From contig CAXHUL010000214.1 of the NCBI GenBank assembly GCA_964019695.1, forward strand, positions 1,708,201-1,772,200: a DNA stretch of 64,000 nucleotides, given 5' to 3'. The notes under the pieces were generated by a model. The model saw only the letters and a list, made by a program, of their open reading frames with translations, had not been told where the DNA came from and ran no database searches. Each line of letters begins with the position of its first letter. Position 1 is the stretch's first letter. Positions 24,201-37,061 of the stretch are shown here, piece by piece. The stretch is from Loripinus fragilis (Eukaryota; Mollusca; Bivalvia; Lucinida; Lucinidae). The position numbers and the translations under genes were made by a program.

Positions 24201-27200
24201 TGGGTTCTATTCTTGCAATACCTGTTTCTGTCTCATTGGGTTCTATTCTTGCAATACCTATTTCTGTCTCATTGGGTCCTATTCTTGCAATACATGTTTC
24301 TGTTTCATTGGGTTCTATTCTTGTAATACCTGTTTCTGTTTCATTGGGTTCTATTCTTGCAATACCTGTTTCTGTTTCATTGGGTTCTATTCTTGCAATA
24401 CCTGTTTCTGTCTCATTAGGTTCTATTCTTGCAATACCTGTTTCTGTCTCATTGGGTTCTATTCTTACAATACCTGTTTCTGTCTCATTGGGTTCTATTC
24501 TTGCAATACCTGTTTCTGTCTCATTGGGTTCTATTCTTGCAATACCTGTTTCTGTCTCATTGGGTTCTATTCTTGCAATACCTGTTTCTGTCTCATTGGG
24601 TCCTATTCTTGCAATACCTGTTTCTGTCTCATTGGGTTCTATTCTTGCAATACCTATTTCTGTTTCATTTCATTCTATTCTTGCAATACCTGTTTCTGTC
24701 TCATTGGGTTCTATTTCTGCAATACCTGTTTCTGTCTCTTTGGATTCTATTCTTGCAATACCTATTTCTTTTTCATTAGGTTCTATTCTTGCAATACCTG
24801 TTTTTGTTTCATTTGGTTCTATTCTTGCAATACCTGTTTCTGTCTCATTGGGTTCTATTCTTGCAATACCTGTTTCTGTCTCATTGGGTTCTATTCTTGC
24901 AATACCTGTTTCTGTCTCATTAGGTTCTATTCTTGCAATACCTGTTTCTGTCTCATTGGGTTCTATTCTTGCAATACCTATTTCTGTTTCATTTCATTCT
25001 ATTCTTGCAATACCTGTTTCTGTTTCATTGGGTTCTAATCTTGCAAAACCTGTTTCTGTCTCATTGGGTTCTATTCTTGCAATACCTGTTTCTGTTTCAT
25101 TGGGTTTCTCTTCTTGCAATACCTGTTTCTGTCTCATTGGGTTCTATTCTTGCAATACCTGTTTCTGTCTCATTGGGTTCTGTTCTTGCAATACCTGTTT
25201 CTGTCTCATTGGGTTCTATTCTTGCAATACCTGTTTCTGTCTCATTGGGTTCTGTTCTTGCAATACCTATTTCTGTCTTATTGGGTTCTATTCTTGCAAT
25301 ACCTGTTTCTGTCTCATTGGGTTCTATTCTTGCAATACCTGTTTCTGTCTCATTGGGTTCTGTTCTTGCAATACCTGTTTCTGTCTTATTGGGTTCTATT
25401 CTTGCAATACCTGTTTCTGTTTCATTGGGTTCTATTCTTGCAATACCTGTTTCTGTTTCATTGGGTTCTATTCTTGCAATACCTGTTTCTGTCTCATTGG
25501 GTTCTATTCTTGCAATACCTGTTTCTGTCTCATTGGGTTCTGTTCTTGCAATACCTGTTTCTGTCTCATTGGGTTCTATTCTTGCAATACCTGTTTCTCT
25601 CTCATTGGGTTCTGTTCTTGCAATACCTGTTTCTGTCTCATTGGGTTCTATTCTTGCAATACCTCTATCTATTTCATTGAGTTCTATTCTTGCAATACCT
25701 GTTTCTGTTTCATTGGGTTCTATTCTTGCAATACCTGTTTCTGTTTCATTGGGTTCTATTCTTGCAATACCTGTTTCTGTCTCATTGGGTTCTATTCTTG
25801 CAATACCTGTTTCTGTCTCATTGGGTTCTATTTCTTGCAATACCTGTTTCTGTCTCATTAGGTTCTGTTCTTGCAATACCTATTTCTGTTTCATTTCATT
25901 CTATTCTTGCAATACCTGTTTCTGTGTCATTGGGTTCTATTTCTGCAATACCTGTTTCTGTCTCTTTGGATTCTATTCTTGCAATACCTTTTTCTTTTTC
26001 ATTAGGTTCTATTCTTGCAATACCTGTTTCTGTTTCATTGGGTTCTATTCTTGCAATACCTGTTTCTGTCTCATTGGGTTCTATTCTTGCAATACCTGTT
26101 TCTGTTTCATTGGGTTCTATTTTGCAATACCTGTTTCTGTCTCATTGGGTTCTATTCTTGCAATACCTGTTTCTGTCTCATTGGGTTCTATTCTTGCAAT
26201 ACCTATTGCTGTCTCTTTGGGTCCTATTCTTGCAATACCTGTTTCTGTTTCATTGGGTTCTATTCTTGTAATACCTGTTTCTGTTTCATTGGGTTCTATT
26301 CTTGCAATACCTGTTTCTGTTTCATTGGGTTCTATTCTTGCAATACCTGTTTCTGTCTCATTGGGTTCTATTCTTGCAATACCTGTTTCTGTCTCATTGG
26401 GTTCTATTCTTGCAATACCTGTTTCTGTCTCATTGGGTCCTATTCTTGCAATACCTGTTTCTGTCTCATTGGGTTCTGTTCTTGCAATACCTATTTCTGT
26501 TTCATTTCATTCTATTCTTGCAATACCTGTTTCTGTCTCATTGGGTTCTATTTCTGCAATACCTGTTTCTGTCTCTTTGGATTCTATTCTTGCAATACCT
26601 TTTTCTTTTTCATTAGGTTCTATTCTTGCAATACCTGTTTCTGTTTCATTGGGTTCTATTCTTGCAAAACCTGTTTCTGTCTCATTGGGTTCTATTCTTG
26701 CAATACCTGTTTCTGTCTCATTGGGTTCTATTCTTGCAATACCTGTTTCTGTCTCATTAGGTTCTATTCTTGCAATACCTGTTTCTGTCTCATTGGGTTC
26801 TATTCTTGCAATACCTGTTTCTGTTTCATTGGGTTCTAATCTTGCAATACCTGTTTCTGTCTCATTGGGTTCTATTCTTGCAATACCTGTTTCTGTCTCA
26901 TTGGGTCCTATTCTTGCAATACCTGTTTCTGTCTCATTGGGTTCTGTTCTTGCAATACCTATTTCTGTTTCATTTCATTCTATTCTTGCAATACCTGTTT
27001 CTGTCTCATTGGGTTCTATTTCTGCAATACCTGTTTCTGTCTCTTTGGATTCTATTCTTGCAATACTTTTTTTCTTTTTCATTAGGTTCTATTCTTGCAA
27101 AACCTGTTTCTGGTTCATTGGGTTCTATTCTTGCAATACCTGTTTCTGTCTCATTGGGTTCTATTCTTGCAATACCTGTTTCTGTTTCATTGGGTTCTAT

Positions 27201-27828
27201 TCTTGCAATACTTGTTTCTGTCTCATTGGGTTCTATTCTTGCAATACCTGTTTCTGTTTTATTGGGTTCTGTTCTTGCAATACCTGTTTCTGTCTTATTG
27301 GGTTCTATTCTTGCAATACCTGTTTCTGTCTCATTGGGTTCTATTTCTGCAATACCTGTTTCTGTCTCTTTGGATTCAATTCTTGCAATACCTTTTTCTT
27401 TTTCATTAGGTTCTATTCTTGCAATTCCTATTTCTGTTTCATTGAGTTCTATTCTTGCAATACCTGTTTCTGTCTCATTGGGTTCTATTCTTGCAATAAC
27501 TGTCTCTGTTTCATTGGGTTCTATTCTTGCAATACCTGTTTCTGTCTCATTGGGTTCTATTCTTGCAATACCTGTTTCTGTCTCATTGGGTTCTGTTCTT
27601 ACAATACCTGTTTCTGTCTTATTGGGTTCTATTCTTGCAATACCTGTTTCTGTCTCATTGGGTTCTATTCTTGCAATACCTGTTTCTGTCTCATTGGGTT
27701 CTGTTCTTGCAATACCTGTTTCTGTCTTAATGGGTTCTATTCTTGCAATACCTGTTTCTGTCTCATTGGGTTCTATTCTTGCAATACCTGTTTCTGTTTC
27801 ATTGGGTTCTATTCTTGCAATACCTGTT
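21275..27828 (+). repeat. Block F, copy 1 (head-to-tail pair)
   Basis: This 6,554-bp block is followed directly by its copy at 27,829-34,166. The spacing is 6,554 bp at the start and 6,338 bp after about 22.9 kb, because copy 1 has six extra units. Shared rare markers are CCTGTTATTG (21,341 and 27,895), TTATATTC, TTGTATTC, the 35-bp TTCTATATGGC unit (23,921 and 30,261), the 35-bp TTCTATTTTGC unit (26,121 and 32,455) and the 37-bp CTTTTTTTC unit (27,065 and 33,403). Private changes in copy 1 include TCATAGGG at 21,355 and TTTTTGTTTC near 24,793. Confidence 0.88.
22660..23091 (+). repeat. Six-unit (216-bp) tandem expansion
   Basis: The run holding CTTGTAATACC and then ATTGGCTTC occurs twice, with GGCTTC at about 22,727 and 22,943, exactly 216 bp apart. 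The matching places in block F copy 2 (near 29,281) and block B copy 2 (near 56,220) have it once. The expansion is therefore specific to this copy and later than the block F duplication, unless the other copies lost it. Confidence 0.85.
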
Positions 27829-27842
27829 TCTTTTTCATTAGG
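27807..27842 (+). other. Chimeric repeat unit at the block F junction
   Basis: This unit has the consensus middle (CCTGTTTC) joined to the tail CTTTTTCATTAGG that otherwise follows CCTTTTTC. Unit position 20 is G as in consensus, and position 26 is T with A at 34 as in the poly-T variant. The switch therefore lies between 27,826 and 27,832. It sits exactly where block F copy 1 ends and copy 2 begins. The corresponding unit at 21,253-21,288 and that at 54,746-54,781 are the non-chimeric poly-T form. I noticed no other unit with this combination. Confidence 0.85.
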
Positions 27843-30800
27843 TTCTATTCTTGCAATACCTGTTTCTGTTTCATTTGGTTCTATTCTTGCAATACCTGTT
27901 ATTGTCTCATTGGGTTCTATTCTTGCAATAACTGTTTCTGTCTCATTGGGTTCTATTATTGCAATACCTGTTTCTGTCTCATTAGGTTCTATTCTTGCAA
28001 TACCTGTTTCTGTCTCATTGGGTTCTATTTTTGCAATACCTGTTTCTGTCTCATTGGGTTATATTCTTGCAATACCTGTTTCTGTCTCATTGGGTTCTAT
28101 TCTTGCAATACCTGTTTCTGTCTCATTGGGTCCTATTCTTGCAATACCTGTTTCTGTCTCATTGGGTTCTGTTCTTGCAATACCTATTTCTGTTTCATTT
28201 CATTCTATTCTTGCAATACCTGTTTCTGTCTCATTGGGTTCTATTTCTGCAATACCTGTTTCTGTCTCTTTGGATTCTATTCTTGCAATACCTTTTTCTT
28301 TTTCATTAGGTCCTATTCTTGCAATACCTGTTTCTGTTTCATTGGGTTCTATTCTTGTAATACCTGTTTCTGTTTCATTGGGTTTTATTCTTGCAATACC
28401 TGTTTCTGTTTCATTGGGTTCTATTCTTGCAATACCTGTTTCTGTCTCATTGGGTTCTATTCTTGCAATACCTGTTTCTGTCTCATTGGGTTCTATTCTT
28501 GCAATACCTGTTTCTGTCTCATTGGGTTCTATTCTTGCAATACCTGTTTCTGTCTCATTGGGTTCTATTTTTGCAATACCTGTTTCTGTCTCATTGGGTT
28601 CTATTCTTGCAATACCTGTTTCTGTCTCATTGGGTTCTATTCTTGCAATACCTGTTTCTGTCTCATTGGGTTCTATTTTTGCAATACCTGTTTCTGTCTC
28701 ATTGGGTTCTATTCTTGCAATACCTGTTTCTGTTTCATTGGGTTCTATTCTTGCAATACCTGTTTCTGTTTCATTGGGTTCTATTCTTGCAATACCTGTT
28801 TCTGTCTCATTGGGTTCTATTCTTGCAATACCTGTTTCTGTCTCATTGGGTTCTATTCTTGCAATACCTGTTTCTGTCTCATTGGGTTCTATTCTTGCAA
28901 TACCTGTTTCTGTCTCATTGGGTCCTATTCTTGCAATACCTGTTTCTGATTCATTGGGTTCTGTTCTTGCAATACCTATTTCTGTTTCATTTCATTCTAT
29001 TCTTGCAATACCTGTTTCTGTCTCATTGGGTTCTATTTCTGCAATACCTGTTTCTGTCTCTTTGGATTCTTTTCTTGCAACACCTTTTTCTTTTTCATTA
29101 GGTTCTATTCTTGCAATACCTGTTTCTGTTTCATTGGGTTCTATTCTTGCAATACCTGTTTCTGTCTCATTGGGTTCTATTCTTGCAATACCTGTTTCTG
29201 TTTCATTGGGTTCTATTCTTGTAATACCTGTTTCTGTTTCATTGGGTTCTATTCTTGCAATACCTGTTTCTGTTTCATTGGCTTCTATTCTTGCAATACC
29301 TGTTTCTGTCTCATTGGGTTCTATTCTTGCAATACCTGTTTCTGTCTCATTGGGTTCTATTCTTGCAATACCTGTTTCTGTCTCATTGGGTTCTATTCTT
29401 GCAATACCTGTTTCTGTCTCATTGGGTCCTATTCTTGCAATACCTGTTTCTGTCTCATTGGGTTCTGTTCTTGCAATACCTATTTCTGTTTCATTTCTAT
29501 CTATTCTTGCAATACCTGTTTCTGTCTCATTGGGTTCTATTTTTGCAATACCTGTTTCTGTCTCTTTGGATTCTATTCTTGCAATACCTGTTTCTGTCTC
29601 ATTGGGTTCTGTTCTTGCAATACCTATTTCTGTTTCATTTCATTCTATTCTTGCAATACCTGTTTCTGTCTCATTGGGTTCTATTTCTGCAATACCTGTT
29701 TCTGTCTCTTTGGATTCTATTCTTGCAATACCTTTTTCTTTTTCATTAGGTTCTATTCTTGCAATACCTGTTTCTGTCTCATTGGGTTCTATTCTTGCAA
29801 TACCTGTTTCTGTCTCATTGGGTTCTATTCTTGCAATACCTGTTTCTGTTTCATTGGGTTGTATTCTTGCAATACCTATTTCTGTCTCATTGGGTTCTAT
29901 TCTTGCAATACCTGTTTCTGTCTCATTAGGTTCTATTCTTGCAATACCTGTTTCTGTCTCATTGGGTTCTATTCTTACAATACCTGTTTCTGTCTCATTG
30001 GGTTCTATTCTTGCAATACCTGTTTCTGTCTCATTAGGTTCTATTCTTGCAATACCTGTTTCTGTCTCATTGGGTTTCATTTCTTGCAATACCTGTTTCT
30101 GTCTCATTGGGTTCTATTCTTACAATACCTGTTTCTGTCTCATTGGGTTCTATTCTTGCAATACCTGTTTCTGTCTCATTGGGTTCTATTCTTGCAATAC
30201 CTGTTTCTGTCTCAATGGGTCCTATTCTTGCAATACCTGTTTCTGTCTCATTGGGTTCTATATGGCAATACCTATTTCTGTTTCATTTCATTCTATTCTT
30301 GCAATACCTGTTTCTGTCTCATTGGGTTCTATTTCTGCAATACCTGTTTCTGTCTCTTTGGATTCTATTCTTGCAATACCTTTTTCTTTTTCATTAGGTT
30401 CTATTCTTGCAATACCTGTTTCTGTTTCATAGGGTTCTATTCTTGCAATACCTGTTTCTGTCTCATTGGGTTCTATTCTTGCAATACCTGTTTCTGTTTC
30501 ATTGGGTTCTATTCCTGCAATACCTGTTTCTGTCTCATTGGGTTCTATTCTTGCAATACCTGTTTCTGTCTCATTGGGTTCTATTCTTGCAATACCTATT
30601 TCTGTCTCATTGGGTCCTATTCTTGCAATACATGTTTCTGTTTCATTGGGTTCTATTCTTGTAATACCTGTTTCTGTTTCATTGGGTTCTATTCTTGCAA
30701 TACCTGTTTCTGTTTCATTGGGTTCTATTCTTGCAATACCTGTTTCTGTCTCATTAGGTTCTATTCTTGCAATACCTGTTTCTGTCTCATTGGGTTCTAT

Positions 30801-33800
30801 TCTTACAATACCTGTTTCTGTCTCATTGGGTTCTATTCTTGCAATACCTGTTTCTGTCTCATTGGGTTCTATTCTTGCAATACCTGTTTCTGTCTCATTG
30901 GGTTCTATTCTTGCAATTCCTGTTTCTGTCTCATTGGGTCCTATTCTTGCAATACCTGTTTCTGTCTCATTGGGTTCTATTCTTGCAATACCTATTTCTG
31001 TTTCATTTCATTCTATTCTTGCAATACCTGTTTCTGTCTCATTGGGTTCTATTTCTGCAATACCTGTTTCTGTCTCTTTGGATTCTATTCTTGCAATACC
31101 TATTTCTTTTTCATTAGGTTCTATTCTTGCAATACCTGTTTCTGTTTCATTTGGTTCTATTCTTGCAATACCTGTTTCTGTCTCATTGGGTTCTATTCTT
31201 GCAATACCTGTTTCTGTCTCATTGGGTTCTATTCTTGCAATACCTGTTTCTGTCTCATTAGGTTCTATTCTTGCAATACCTGTTTCTGTCTCATTGGGTT
31301 CTATTCTTGCAATACCTATTTCTGTTTCATTTCATTCTATTCTTGCAATACCTGTTTCTGTTTCATTGGGTTCTAATCTTGCAAAACCTGTTTCTGTCTC
31401 ATTGGGTTCTATTCTTGCAATACCTGTTTCTGTTTCATTGGGTTTCTCTTCTTGCAATACCTGTTTCTGTCTCATTGGGTTCTATTCTTGCAATACCTGT
31501 TTCTGTCTCATTGGGTTCTGTTCTTGCAATACCTGTTTCTGTCTCATTGGGTTCTATTCTTGCAATACCTGTTTCTGTCTCATTGGGTTCTGTTCTTGCA
31601 ATACCTATTTCTGTCTTATTGGGTTCTATTCTTGCAATACCTGTTTCTGTCTCATTGGGTTCTATTCTTGCAATACCTGTTTCTGTCTCATTGGGTTCTG
31701 TTCTTGCAATACCTGTTTCTGTCTTATTGGGTTCTATTCTTGCAATACCTGTTTCTGTTTCATTGGGTTCTATTCTTGCAATACCTGTTTCTGTTTCATT
31801 GGGTTCTATTCTTGCAATACCTGTTTCTGTCTCATTGGGTTCTATTCTTGCAATACCTGTTTCTGTCTCATTGGGTTCTGTTCTTGCAATACCTGTTTCT
31901 GTCTCATTGGGTTCTATTCTTGCAATACCTGTTTCTCTCTCATTGGGTTCTGTTCTTGCAATACCTGTTTCTGTCTCATTGGGTTCTATTCTTGCAATAC
32001 CTCTATCTATTTCATTGAGTTCTATTCTTGCAATACCTGTTTCTGTTTCATTGGGTTCTATTCTTGCAATACCTGTTTCTGTTTCATTGGGTTCTATTCT
32101 TGCAATACCTGTTTCTGTCTCATTGGGTTCTATTCTTGCAATACCTGTTTCTGTCTCATTGGGTTCTATTTCTTGCAATACCTGTTTCTGTCTCATTAGG
32201 TTCTGTTCTTGCAATACCTATTTCTGTTTCATTTCATTCTATTCTTGCAATACCTGTTTCTGTGTCATTGGGTTCTATTTCTGCAATACCTGTTTCTGTC
32301 TCTTTGGATTCTATTCTTGCAATACCTTTTTCTTTTTCATTAGGTTCTATTCTTGCAATACCTGTTTCTGTTTCATTGGGTTCTATTCTTGCAATACCTG
32401 TTTCTGTCTCATTGGGTTCTATTCTTGCAATACCTGTTTCTGTTTCATTGGGTTCTATTTTGCAATACCTGTTTCTGTCTCATTGGGTTCTATTCTTGCA
32501 ATACCTGTTTCTGTCTCATTGGGTTCTATTCTTGCAATACCTATTGCTGTCTCTTTGGGTCCTATTCTTGCAATACCTGTTTCTGTTTCATTGGGTTCTA
32601 TTCTTGTAATACCTGTTTCTGTTTCATTGGGTTCTATTCTTGCAATACCTGTTTCTGTTTCATTGGGTTCTATTCTTGCAATACCTGTTTCTGTCTCATT
32701 GGGTTCTATTCTTGCAATACCTGTTTCTGTCTCATTGGGTTCTATTCTTGCAATACCTGTTTCTGTCTCATTGGGTCCTATTCTTGCAATACCTGTTTCT
32801 GTCTCATTGGGTTCTGTTCTTGCAATACCTATTTCTGTTTCATTTCATTCTATTCTTGCAATACCTGTTTCTGTCTCATTGGGTTCTATTTCTGCAATAC
32901 CTGTTTCTGTCTCTTTGGATTCTATTCTTGCAATACCTTTTTCTTTTTCATTAGGTTCTATTCTTGCAATACCTGTTTCTGTTTCATTGGGTTCTATTCT
33001 TGCAAAACCTGTTTCTGTCTCATTGGGTTCTATTCTTGCAATACCTGTTTCTGTCTCATTGGGTTCTATTCTTGCAATACCTGTTTCTGTCTCATTAGGT
33101 TCTATTCTTGCAATACCTGTTTCTGTCTCATTGGGTTCTATTCTTGCAATACCTGTTTCTGTTTCATTGGGTTCTAATCTTGCAATACCTGTTTCTGTCT
33201 CATTGGGTTCTATTCTTGCAATACCTGTTTCTGTCTCATTGGGTCCTATTCTTGCAATACCTGTTTCTGTCTCATTGGGTTCTGTTCTTGCAATACCTAT
33301 TTCTGTTTCATTTCATTCTATTCTTGCAATACCTGTTTCTGTCTCATTGGGTTCTATTTCTGCAATACCTGTTTCTGTCTCTTTGGATTCTATTCTTGCA
33401 ATACTTTTTTTCTTTTTCATTAGGTTCTATTCTTGCAAAACCTGTTTCTGGTTCATTGGGTTCTATTCTTGCAATACCTGTTTCTGTCTCATTGGGTTCT
33501 ATTCTTGCAATACCTGTTTCTGTTTCATTGGGTTCTATTCTTGCAATACCTGTTTCTGTCTCATTGGGTTCTATTCTTGCAATACCTGTTTCTGTTTTAT
33601 TGGGTTCTGTTCTTGCAATACCTGTTTCTGTCTTATTGGGTTCTATTCTTGCAATACCTGTTTCTGTCTCATTGGGTTCTATTTCTGCAATACCTGTTTC
33701 TGTCTCTTTGGATTCAATTCTTGCAATACCTTTTTCTTTTTCATTAGGTTCTATTCTTGCAATTCCTATTTCTGTTTCATTGAGTTCTATTCTTGCAATA

Positions 33801-34166
33801 CCTGTTTCTGTCTCATTGGGTTCTATTCTTGCAATAACTGTCTCTGTTTCATTGGGTTCTATTCTTGCAATACCTGTTTCTGTCTCATTGGGTTCTATTC
33901 TTGCAATACCTGTTTCTGTCTCATTGGGTTCTGTTCTTACAATACCTGTTTCTGTCTTATTGGGTTCTATTCTTGCAATACCTGTTTCTGTCTCATTGGG
34001 TTCTATTCTTGCAATACCTGTTTCTGTCTCATTGGGTTCTGTTCTTGCAATACCTGTTTCTGTCTTAATGGGTTCTATTCTTGCAATACCTGTTTCTGTC
34101 TCATTGGGTTCTATTCTTGCAATACCTGTTTCTGTTTCATTGGGTTCTATTCTTGCAATACCTGTT
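27829..34166 (+). repeat. Block F, copy 2
   Basis: This is the second copy of the head-to-tail pair, lacking the six-unit expansion of copy 1. It begins inside the chimeric unit at 27,807-27,842. It stops matching near 34,167, where copy 1 would re-enter the duplication junction. The part from 27,843 onward is repeated again in block B copy 2. Private changes include GATTCATTGGG near 28,949 and TCATAGGG near 30,430. Confidence 0.88.
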
Positions 34167-37061
34167 TCTGTCTCATTGGGTTCTATTCTTGCAATACCTG
34201 TTTCTGTCTCATTGGGTTCTGTTCTTGCAATACCTGTTTCTGTCTTATTGGGTTCTATTCTTGCAATACCTGTTTCTGTCTCATTGGGTTCTGTTCTTGC
34301 AATACCTATTTCTGTCTTATTGGGTTCTATTCTTGCAATACCTGTTTCTGTCTCATTGGGTTCTATTCTTGCAATACCTGTTTCTGTCTCATTGGGTTCT
34401 ATTCTTGCAATACCTGTTTCTGTCTTATTGGGTTCTATTCTTGCAATACCTGTTTCTGTCTCATTGGGTTCTATTCTTGCAATACCTGTTTCTGTTTCAT
34501 TGGGTTCTATTCTTGCAATAACTGTTTCTGTCTCATTGGGTTCTATTCTTGCAATACCTGTTTCTGTCTCATTGGGTTCTGTTCTTGCAATACCTGTTTC
34601 TGTCTCATTGGGTTCTATTTTTGCAATACCTCTATCTATTTCATTGAGTTCTATTCTTGCAATACCCGTTTCTGTCTCATTGGGTCCTATTCTTGCAATA
34701 CCTGTTTCTGTCTCATTGGGTCCTATTCTTGCAATACCTGTTTCTATCTCATTGGGTTCTATTTCTGCAATACCTGTTTCAGTCTCTTTGGATTCTATTC
34801 TTGCAATACCTTTTTCTTTTTCATTAGGTTCTATTCTTGCAATACTTGTTTCTGTTTCATTTGGTTCTATTCATGCAATACCTGTTTCTGTCTCATTGGG
34901 TTCTATTCTTGCAATACCTGTTTCTGTCTCATTGGGTTCTATTCTTGCAATACCTGTTTCTGTCTCATTAGGTTCTATTCTTGCAATACCTGTTTCTGTC
35001 TAATTGGGTTCTATTCTTGCAATACCTGTTTCTGTCTCATTGGGTTATATTCTTGCAATACCTGTTTCTGTCTCATTGGGTTCTATTCTTGCAATACCTG
35101 TTTCTGTCTCATTGGGTTCTATTCTTGCAATACCTGTTTCTGTTTTATTGGGTTCTGTTCTTGCAATACCTGTTTCTGTCGTATTGGGTTCTATTCTTGC
35201 AATACCTGTTTCTGTCTCATTGGGTTCTATTTCTGCAATACCTGTTTCTGTCTCTTTGGATTCAATTCTGGCAATACCTTTTTCTTTTTCATTAGGTTCT
35301 ATTCTTGCAATACCTGTTTCTGTTTCATTGAGTTCTATTCTTGCAATACCTGTTTCTGTCTCATTGGGTTCTATTCTTGCAATAACTGTCTCTGTTTCAT
35401 TGGGTTCTATTCTTGCAATACCTGTTTCTGTCTCATTGGGTTCTATTCTTGCAATACCTGTTTCTGTCTCATTGGGTTCTGTTCTTACAATACCTGTTTC
35501 TGTCTTATTGGGTTCTATTCTTGCAATACCTGTTTCTATCTCATTGGGTTCTATTCTTGCAATACCTGTTTCTGTCTCATTGGGTTCTGTTCTTGCAATA
35601 CCTGTTTCTGTCTTAATGGGTTCTATTCTTGCAATACCTGTTTCTGTCTCATTGGGTTCTATTCTTGCAATACCTGTTTCTGTTTCATTGGGTTCTATTC
35701 TTGCAATACCTGTTTCTGTCTCATTGGGTTCTATTCTTGCAATACCTGTTTCTGTCTCATTGGGTTCTGTTCTTGCAATACCTGTTTCTGTCTTATTGGG
35801 TTCTATTCTTGCAATACCTGTTTCTGTCTCATTGGGTTCTGTTCTTGCAATACCTATTTCTGTCTTATTGGGTTCTATTCTTGCAATACCTGTTTCTGTC
35901 TCATTGGGTTCTATTCTTGCAATACCTGTTTCTGTCTCATTGGGTTCTATTCTTGCAATACCTGTTTCTGTCTTATTGGGTTCTATTCTTGCAATACCTG
36001 TTTCTGTCTCATTGGGTTCTATTCTTGCAATACCTGTTTCTGTTTCATTGGGTTCTATTCTTGCAATACCTGTTTCTGTCTCATTGGGTTCTATTCTTGC
36101 AATACCTGTTTCTGTCTCATTGGGTTCTGTTCTTGCAATACCTGTTTCTGTCTCATTGGGTTCTATTTTTGCAATACCTCTATCTATTTCATTGAGTTCT
36201 ATTCTTGCAATACCTGTTTCTGTCTCATTGGGTCCTATTCTTGCAATACCTGTTTCTGTCTCATTGGGTCCTATTCTTGCAATACCTGTTTCTATCTCAT
36301 TGGGTTCTATTTCTGCAATACCTGTTTCAGTCTCTTTGGATTCTATTCTTGCAATACCTTTTTCTTTTTCATTAGGTTCTATTCTTGCAATACCTGTTTC
36401 TGTTTCATTTGGTTCTATTCTTGCAATACCTGTTTCTGTCTCATTGGGTTCTATTCTTGCAATACCTGTTTCTGTCTCATTGGGTTCTATTCTTGCAATA
36501 CCTGTTTCTGTCTCATTAGGTTCTATTCTTGCAATACCTGTTTCTGTCTCATTGGGTTCTATTCTTGCAATACCTGTTTCTGTCTCATTGGGTTATATTC
36601 TTGCAATACCTGTTTCTGTCTCATTGGGTTCTATTCTTGCAATACCTGTTTCTGTCTCATTGGGTCCTATTCTTGCAATACCTGTTTCTGTCTCATTGGG
36701 TTCTATTCTTGCAATACCTGTTTCTGTCTCATTGGGTTCTGTTCTTGCAATACCTATTTCTGTTTCATTTCATTCTATTCTTGCAATACCTGTTTCTGTC
36801 TCATTGGGTTCTATTTCTGCAATACCTGTTTCTGTCTCTTTGGATTCTATTCTTGCAATACCTTTTTCTTTTTCATTAGGTTCTATTCTTGCAATACCTG
36901 TTTCTGTTTCATTGGGTTCTATTCTTGCAATACCTGTTTCTGTCTTATTGGGTTCTATTCTTGTAATACCTGTTTCTGTCTCATTGGGTTCTGTTCTTGC
37001 AATACCTATTTCTGTTTCATTTCATTCTATTCTTGCAATACCTGTTTCTGTCTCATTGGGT
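27843..37061 (+). repeat. Block B, copy 1 (26,939-bp spacing)
   Basis: At least 9.2 kb matches 54,782-64,000 at a constant offset of 26,939 bp, with no length change. Reading line against line I found eight differing places, near 27,931, 28,949, 30,431, 30,918, 32,490, 34,521, 34,873 and 35,499. This implies about 99.9% identity; others may have been missed. It begins just after the chimeric junction unit. Confidence 0.9.
33580..36648 (+). repeat. Block G: 1,548-bp (43-unit) spaced pair
   Basis: Unit order at 33,580-35,100 repeats at 35,128-36,648 with an offset of 1,548 bp. Markers include TTTTATTGGG, TTCAATTC, AATAACTGTCTC, TTCTTACAATACC, TCTTAATGGG, TTTTTGCAATACCTC, TTTCTATCTC, TTTCAGTCTC and TTATATTC. 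The same pair recurs at about 60.5-63.6 kb as part of block B. The region is notable for lacking TGA-type units between about 33.3 and 36.8 kb. Confidence 0.85.
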
